Assembly (NCBI GenBank): GCA_050695655.1
Contig: JBOGTU010000175.1
Coordinates: 1 to 10,335, forward strand
Source: DATKQD01 sp050695655
GTDB taxonomy: Bacteria; Chloroflexota; JAJPGV01
Length of the DNA stretch: 10,335 nucleotides
Direction of reading: 5' to 3'
Shown: one piece after another, positions 6,474-10,335 of the stretch
How the letters are laid out: each line of letters begins with the position of its first letter
Position numbering within the stretch: position 1 is the first letter of the stretch
The notes under the pieces: generated by a model
Told to the model about the DNA's origin: nothing
Seen by the model: only the letters and a program-made list of their open reading frames with translations
Database searches by the model: none
Made by a program: the position numbers and the translations under genes

Positions 6474-7238
6474 ATGGAGATGATGCCCCCCTCGCTCGAC
6501 TTTCCTGCCGCGCTGGTCACCCACACCGGCCTGCTGGTGGACACAGCGGCCGCGCTGCCATTCGATGCGCCGGTCGAAAGCTGCCCCGGCTGGTCGGTGG
6601 TGAAGCTTATGCGCCACCTGGGCACCATTCAGCGCTGGGCGCAGGCCCTCGTGGAGGCTCAGCGGCCGGAGCGCATCGACCCGCGCACGCTCAACCTGGA
6701 CCTTCCCTCAGACGATGCTGGCTACGCCTCGTGGCTCGTCCAGGGTGCGGCGGCGCTGGCCAGCATGCTGCGCGCGGCCAACCCCAACGCGCCCGCCTGG
6801 GCCTGGGGCGCGGACCAGCACGTGCGGTTCTGGGCGCGCCGTGTAGCGCACGAAAGCGCCGTCCACGCGGCGGACGTTGCGCTCGCTGCCAACCAGGCGC
6901 CGGCTATCCAAGCCGAGCTGGCGGTGGACGGCATCAGCGAGTTCCTGGAGAACCTGCCCTCGCGGGCCACATTCGCCCCCGCGGTGAAGGAGCTGCGCGG
7001 CGCGGGCGAGTCGCTGCACCTGCACTGCACGGATACCGAGGGGGAGTGGCTCATTCGCCTTGAGGCAGACGGTGTGCACTGGGAGCCAGGCCATGCCAAA
7101 GCCACCACGGCCGTGCGCGCCGCCGCCGCCGACCTGGAGCTGCTGCTGTACCGCCGCCTGCCCCCAACCGATGCGCGCTTCCAGTCCTTCGGCGACCCCG
7201 CCCTGCTGGACCGCTGGCTGAGCCTCACCTCGTTTTAG
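6474..7238 (+). CDS. DinB-fold protein, maleylpyruvate isomerase / mycothiol-dependent enzyme family
   Basis: A 254-residue protein with an N-terminal four-helix metal-binding domain (about 8-140) and a C-terminal alpha/beta domain (about 175-252). Recognition comes from VESCPGWSVVKLMRHLGTIQ (34-53), FWARRVAHESAVHAADVAL (119-137) and LHLHCTDTEGEWLIRLEADG (181-200), which match the MDMPI family. Candidate zinc ligands are His48, Glu127 and His131; the Glu-xxx-His spacing equals that of mycothiol-dependent maleylpyruvate isomerase from Corynebacterium. Most relatives have no assigned substrate, so only the family is named. If truly thiol-dependent, the host should make mycothiol or a related thiol. 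An in-frame ATG at 6219 exists, but the extra residues are antisense to the kinase and do not match the family; the ATG at 6474 (next Met codons at 6480 and 6483) fits. It is divergent from the kinase, with 49 bases between the starts. Confidence 0.85.
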   Translation: MEMMPPSLDFPAALVTHTGLLVDTAAALPFDAPVESCPGWSVVKLMRHLGTIQRWAQALVEAQRPERIDPRTLNLDLPSDDAGYASWLVQGAAALASMLRAANPNAPAWAWGADQHVRFWARRVAHESAVHAADVALAANQAPAIQAELAVDGISEFLENLPSRATFAPAVKELRGAGESLHLHCTDTEGEWLIRLEADGVHWEPGHAKATTAVRAAAADLELLLYRRLPPTDARFQSFGDPALLDRWLSLTSF

Positions 7239-7607
7239 GCGGCGCTCGATGTCGATTGCCTGGACCTGAACGTCCGGGCTCGGGTGATACGCGAACAACT
7301 GGCCGTTTCAGCGACAGGACCTGGTTCCGAAGCAGCAGTCCGGCGGTATGTTTTGGGCCAAACCCGCACCGGGCCGCGGAGCCCGCCGCCGGTTGAGAGC
7401 AGCGCTGGCAAAAGCCTTGAGTTACCTTTCGCGGGGCTCCGTCAGCGTTGGAAATGGCCGCAAACGCGAGCGACGCCCGCAAGATCTGCCGAAAAAGGCA
7501 GCTCACGCCAGGGTGTCTACTGGGATCACGCGCGCGAGAAACGTGTTCAGCGTCGTCCGGAGCCGGCCAGCGTTAAGCGACGGCCTTGGCCCGCTCGTCG
7601 CGCCGCT
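7239..7607. other. Intergenic stretch of about 370 bases without a recognisable gene
   Basis: This lies between two convergent genes. Open frames cross it on both strands, but their translations are Arg/Pro/Ser-rich, match no family I know, and the plus-strand ones run on into the antisense of the TetR gene. Two small hairpins are present: one at 7258-7279, listed separately, and CTGCC-GAAAAA-GGCAG at 7486-7501. Base composition looks slightly less GC-rich than the flanking genes. I see no RNA gene or decayed family motif, though a degraded gene cannot be excluded. Confidence 0.5.
7258..7279 (+). terminator. Hairpin downstream of the DinB-fold gene, possible terminator without U-tract
   Basis: GCCTGGAC pairs with GTCCGGGC (8 bp, one G-U) around a six-base loop, starting 20 bases after the stop codon at 7236-7238. 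No run of T follows, so it would be at best a non-canonical terminator or an mRNA 3' end stabiliser. Confidence 0.35.
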
Positions 7608-8312
7608 CTATCCAGCCGGCGGGCGGACACCGCCCAAGACTGCGTCGACGGCGATAGTGAAGCAACGGTCGAAGTCGCACTGGCCGCTGAGGTCCATCGC
7701 CAACTCCACAAGTGCATCAGGCAAGTCGGCCGGTAGGGAGCGTGTGACCCGACGCAGCCGCTGGATTTGACTCTCCGCCTGGCCACCCTCGGCGACGGGT
7801 CCCAGGCATTGCAGCTCCATGAGTCCGTAACCCAACCCCTGCGTACCGATGGCGCAGATCGCGTCCAGCGCACGCTGCCGCTCGAAGCCGGCGCGCTGCA
7901 AGACCTGGAGGTAGGCGTCCCAGCAGCGCAACGCCGAGGCGTTGATGAAGTTCCGGCTTACCAGCAAGGGTGCAACCTTGGGGTGCCGCTGGAACAGGGC
8001 CCTGAGGCCCCCAGCCAGCTCGCCAAGAGCCTGACGCCAGTCCGCCTCAGGACCCGGATTGGCCGGCACCTCAGCCCACAGCAGCTCCACGATGCCATCC
8101 AGGACGGCGTCCTTGTCTGCTACGTGCTTGTAAAGCGACATGCCCTCTACACCCAGCTCAATCCCGAGCTGGCGGATCGTCAGCTGGTCGAGTCCCTCGC
8201 GGTCAACCACGGCCAGCGCGGCTTCCAGGACGCGCTGGCGGTTCAGGGGCGGTCGGCGCGTGGCGGAGCCCCCGGTCCTACGTTGTTTGGCTACTGGCGC
8301 GCTGATGGCCAT
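7608..8312 (-). CDS. TetR/AcrR-family transcriptional regulator with TetR-type C-terminal domain
   Basis: A 234-residue DNA-binding repressor candidate. After a basic N-terminal tail, the helix-turn-helix domain occupies about residues 24-70: LNRQRVLEAALAVVDREG, then LTIRQLGIELGVEGMSLYKH (44-63) and KDAVLDGIVE, the pattern of TetR proteins. The remainder (about 85-225) resembles the tetracycline-repressor-type ligand-binding and dimerisation domain, rich in Leu/Ala helices. The ATG at 8312 is chosen because a GGGGAA site precedes it and because the helix-turn-helix lies at the usual distance from the start. The gene follows permease 2 on the same strand after 50 bases, so it probably belongs to the exporter operon or controls it; the ligand is likely the exported compound. 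This is inferred from context. Confidence 0.92.
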   Translation of the reverse strand: MAISAPVAKQRRTGGSATRRPPLNRQRVLEAALAVVDREGLDQLTIRQLGIELGVEGMSLYKHVADKDAVLDGIVELLWAEVPANPGPEADWRQALGELAGGLRALFQRHPKVAPLLVSRNFINASALRCWDAYLQVLQRAGFERQRALDAICAIGTQGLGYGLMELQCLGPVAEGGQAESQIQRLRRVTRSLPADLPDALVELAMDLSGQCDFDRCFTIAVDAVLGGVRPPAG

Positions 8313-8341
8313 CGTGGGTTCCCCATCCTCGTTTGCAAGCT

Positions 8342-8368
8342 TACTATCTGAGCTTCCCCAGATTAGTA
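8342..8368 (-). promoter_or_regulatory. Imperfect inverted repeat between permease 2 and tetR: candidate operator or hairpin
   Basis: On the minus strand TACTAATCTG is followed, after eight bases, by CAGATAGTA, giving a 9-bp stem with one bulged A. The repeat starts inside the last codons of permease 2 and ends 29 bases before the tetR ATG. TetR-family proteins bind palindromes of this size in front of their own genes, so autoregulation through this site is plausible. It could instead act as an RNA hairpin lowering or stabilising tetR expression. No U-tract follows. Confidence 0.4.
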
Positions 8369-9217
8369 GCGGCTCAGACTGCCCCGGCGCTTGGCCGAGG
8401 CGTTGCCGAGGCTGAACGCCAGGACCCCGATGACCAGCCAGGCCGCGGTCATGGCCAGCATCCACACCCAGCCACCAGTGCCCCACAGGCCGATTGACTG
8501 GCCCTCCAGCAAGGTCGTCCGCAGCGCGGCGATGGGGTGGGTGATGAAGGTGAAGGCACTCACGTCGCGCACCCAACCGGGGAGGGCATCGAGCGGCAGC
8601 AGCGCCCCGCTGATGAACATGATCAGGATGGTGATGAACTCCTGCAGCAGCTCCACCCGCTTCCAGGCCAGCGTCAGTCCGGCGACGACGAGCGAATATC
8701 CGGCACCGCCGAGGATGGCCAGGACCAGCGGGATCAGGGCTTCGGGACGCCAGGTCAGCCGCGGGCCGGCGGCTAGGCCGACCACCACGGCGGCGACGCC
8801 AGTCACGAACATCGTCTCCACCAGCGACGCGGCCAGCCGGCCAACGGCGATGTTCAGCCACGCCGGCAGGGGGCTGAGATAGACCTGCTCGAGTGTGCCG
8901 GTCTGGATCTCGCCCAGCAGGCGCCAGAACATCTTGACGCTTTGCAGGTAGGCGAAGGTGAAGATCACGAAGCCCAGGAAGAACCAGGCAGTCTGGTATG
9001 GATCGAAGCGCCAGGCCAGCGTGCCGGTGGTTGCCACCTGCTGGCCGCGGCCCAGGATGATACTGAACAGCAGCGCGAAGCTGGCGAACAGCGGAAGCTC
9101 GATGATGATCTGCACTCGCTCGGCCCAGGCCTGGCGCAGGCCCTTGTGGATCTCGTTGCCGACGGCGATGAAGGTTCGCGCGGCGGTGAGCTCGCGGCGG
9201 GTTGGATAGGTCGTCAT
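8363..9217 (-). CDS. ABC-2 type transporter permease, second of a pair
   Basis: A 284-residue integral membrane subunit of an ABC exporter, with about six hydrophobic segments (for example residues 39-56, 77-92, 128-149, 160-180, 190-205 and 250-272). The cytoplasmic loop motif TGTLEQVYLSPLPAW (106-120) marks the ABC-2 permease superfamily (DrrB-like). It is clearly paralogous to the upstream permease: both have a NExxKGLRxxW start and the GTLEQ-LSPLPAW motif. The ATG at 9217 overlaps the stop of permease 1 by four bases (ATGA), which suggests translational coupling, and GGGGAGG lies a short distance upstream within permease 1. The open frame extends further 5', but only as the antiphase of permease 1. 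Two different permeases probably form a heterodimer with the ATPase. Confidence 0.92.
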   Translation of the reverse strand: MTTYPTRRELTAARTFIAVGNEIHKGLRQAWAERVQIIIELPLFASFALLFSIILGRGQQVATTGTLAWRFDPYQTAWFFLGFVIFTFAYLQSVKMFWRLLGEIQTGTLEQVYLSPLPAWLNIAVGRLAASLVETMFVTGVAAVVVGLAAGPRLTWRPEALIPLVLAILGGAGYSLVVAGLTLAWKRVELLQEFITILIMFISGALLPLDALPGWVRDVSAFTFITHPIAALRTTLLEGQSIGLWGTGGWVWMLAMTAAWLVIGVLAFSLGNASAKRRGSLSRY

Positions 9218-10041
9218 CGCGGGCCCAACCTCCCCTCGCGCAGGCCCTGGCGAATGGCCATTTGGTAGGCCGCCCAGCCCACGGCCACGAGGACCGCGGC
9301 ATGTACCAGCGCAAACAGCAGGCTGTGGTCGGCCCACACGCCGGCCAGCGGCTCGTGGCCGAACATGATGCGCCACGCGGCGTCCAGCCCCAGCGTCGTA
9401 GGCACCAGCTTGGCGAAGACCTCCAGCCAGTGCGGGAAGGCCGTGATAGGCAGCAGCCCGCCGTTGAAGAACATCACGCCGCCCTGGATGACGTGCAGGA
9501 TGGCGCCGATGGATGGCACTATCAGCGCCAGGGCAGCGATGAGCAGCGTGAAGCCAACGATGTCGGCCAGCGTGAGCGCCAGCGGAAGCGCGGCCGCCAG
9601 TCCGAGCGGCAGTTGGATGTGCAGTGCAAGCACCAGGGCGACGCCAATGATGGCCGCCGTGAGCAGGGCCTCCGCCAGCACCGCCCCCAGCCGCCCCAGC
9701 GACAGCGCCCAGGCCGGCAGCGGACTGAGATGGGTCTGCTCCAGCGTGCCGGCATTTACCTCCTCCAGCAGGCCGGCCGCCATCTTCAGCAGCGCCATGT
9801 AGCCGGCCACATAGGCCAGGTAGGCCAGCAGGGTGAGCGGCAGCAGCGCCTGCACGAAATGGCCGCCGCCCAGGACGGCCTGGAACAGCAGGTAGGTGGT
9901 GGACATCAGCGCCAGCTGCGGGATGAGGGTGATCTTGTGAGACCACCAGATGCGCAGCCCTTTGTCGGTCTCGTTGCCCAGCATGCGCGCCACGCCGGCA
10001 AGGCCAAGGGGTCGCTGGGGAGCGAGGGCGATCGTCGCCAT
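9214..10041 (-). CDS. ABC-2 type transporter permease, first of a pair
   Basis: A 275-residue membrane subunit of the same ABC exporter, with about six hydrophobic segments (38-57, 64-88, 117-142, 158-178, 182-200 and 240-260). The motif AGTLEQTHLSPLPAW (97-111) in the loop before the third segment identifies the ABC-2 permease family. The start at 10041 is supported by AAGGAGG at 10048-10054, six bases upstream inside the end of the ATPase gene; only one base separates the ATPase stop from this ATG. Its NETDKGLRIWW opening mirrors NEIHKGLRQAW of the next gene, showing descent by duplication. The exported substrate is unknown; drugs, lipids or polyketides are typical for this family. Confidence 0.92.
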   Translation of the reverse strand: MATIALAPQRPLGLAGVARMLGNETDKGLRIWWSHKITLIPQLALMSTTYLLFQAVLGGGHFVQALLPLTLLAYLAYVAGYMALLKMAAGLLEEVNAGTLEQTHLSPLPAWALSLGRLGAVLAEALLTAAIIGVALVLALHIQLPLGLAAALPLALTLADIVGFTLLIAALALIVPSIGAILHVIQGGVMFFNGGLLPITAFPHWLEVFAKLVPTTLGLDAAWRIMFGHEPLAGVWADHSLLFALVHAAVLVAVGWAAYQMAIRQGLREGRLGPR

Positions 10042-10042
10042 A

Positions 10043-10335
10043 TCAGCCCTCCTTCACCAGCCGCATGAAGACTTCCTCAAGGTCCGGGCGCACCTGCTCG
10101 ACCGACAGCAGCCGCGCCCCGGCGCGCCGGACCTGACCGAGGGCCTGGTGCAGCTCGTCATCGTCCGTGGTGGGCAGGAGCAGGCGCATGGTGCCGTCAT
10201 CGGCGACCACGCGGCTGCAGTTGGGCAGCACACTCTCCAGTAACTCGCTGCTGCCGTCCAGGCGGATCTCGTAGCGGTCCTCGGCGTAGCGGTTGAGGAG
10301 CTCATGCGTGGGCAGGTCGGCCACGATCCGGCCCT
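10043..10335 (-). CDS. ABC exporter ATP-binding protein, C-terminal part (cut by window edge)
   Basis: Only the last 96 or so codons lie in the window; the Walker A, signature and Walker B motifs are outside. The visible part starts GRIVADLPTHELLNRYAED, the end of the nucleotide-binding domain (the strand after the H-loop, with its usual GRIVA-type sequence). It continues into the small C-terminal domain found in DrrA-like exporter ATPases and ends RPDLEEVFMRLVKEG, the typical PxLEExFxxL finish. It is followed after one base by permease 1, so it heads the visible part of the exporter operon. The apparent GTG start at 10324 is internal and not the real start. Confidence 0.88.
   Translation of the reverse strand, partial: GRIVADLPTHELLNRYAEDRYEIRLDGSSELLESVLPNCSRVVADDGTMRLLLPTTDDDELHQALGQVRRAGARLLSVEQVRPDLEEVFMRLVKEG

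Noticed and set aside
4946..7063. A 705-codon open frame on the plus strand
   Set aside because: It is antisense to the histidine kinase and then runs out of frame through the DinB-fold gene; its His/Gln/Arg-rich translation matches no family. Long antisense frames are expected at this GC content.
7225..7506. A 93-codon minus-strand frame in the gap between the DinB-fold and tetR genes
   Set aside because: It has low-complexity Arg/Pro/Ser/Ala content, no ribosome binding site and no family pattern.
7608..9314. A 568-codon minus-strand frame extending the TetR gene upstream
   Set aside because: The extension is out-of-frame reading of permease 2; TetR proteins begin with the helix-turn-helix near the N-terminus, which fits the ATG at 8312.
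8363..9946. A 527-codon minus-strand frame suggesting a longer permease 2
   Set aside because: Only the part from the ATG at 9217 looks like a permease; the upstream part is the antiphase of permease 1 and is Gly/Ala/Arg-rich without hydrophobic segments.
9202..10068. A 288-codon plus-strand frame antisense to permease 1
   Set aside because: The translation is Gln/His/Arg-rich with no family motif; the opposite strand has clear membrane segments and ABC-2 motifs.

Overview
The window is high-GC (by eye about two thirds G+C), densely coded bacterial DNA with no tRNA, rRNA, CRISPR or insertion sequence that I can see. The gene mix suggests a soil or thermophile-type member of Chloroflexota or a related Terrabacteria lineage, with Actinomycetota as the alternative. 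The pointers are a glutamic (G1) peptidase, a 7TM-PAS histidine kinase, a mycothiol-dependent-enzyme-like protein and a DrrA-type exporter. This placement is an inference from gene content, not from a phylogenetic marker.

Layout: (1) 9-1928 (+), a complete glutamine-hydrolysing asparagine synthetase. (2) 2107-4604 (-), three same-strand genes read leftwards: a secreted peptidase with an NTF2-like N-terminal domain joined to a G1/eqolisin catalytic domain, a VOC (glyoxalase/extradiol dioxygenase fold) protein, and a redoxin. (3) 4706-6424 (-), a membrane sensor histidine kinase with no response regulator in view. (4) 6474-7238 (+), a DinB-fold protein resembling the mycothiol-dependent maleylpyruvate isomerase family, divergent from the kinase. 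(5) 7239-7607, about 370 bases in which I recognise no gene. (6) 7608-10335 (-), an exporter operon in transcription order ABC ATPase (cut by the window edge), ABC-2 permease 1, ABC-2 permease 2, TetR-family regulator. Overlaps or near-zero gaps join the ABC genes.

The most notable item is the redoxin gene at 2107-2712 (-). One in-frame TGA splits it into two apparent open frames. The TGA sits where thioredoxin-fold peroxiredoxin-like proteins have their catalytic cysteine, in a FYRGQF-(TGA)-PKC context. About 30 nt downstream of the TGA lies the apical loop of a strong GC-rich hairpin whose loop begins with G, as expected of a bacterial SECIS element. The best reading is a selenoprotein with a U-x-x-C redox centre that an automatic annotator would split or call a pseudogene. 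Other genes here use TGA as their normal stop (peptidase, VOC protein, kinase, both ABC genes with visible ends, and the redoxin itself), so general reassignment of TGA is unlikely.

Functional links: the redoxin and VOC protein probably form one transcription unit concerned with redox or small-molecule detoxification. The exporter and its TetR regulator form a second unit, probably for efflux of an unknown lipophilic compound. The kinase, peptidase and asparagine synthetase cannot be tied to a shared pathway from sequence alone.
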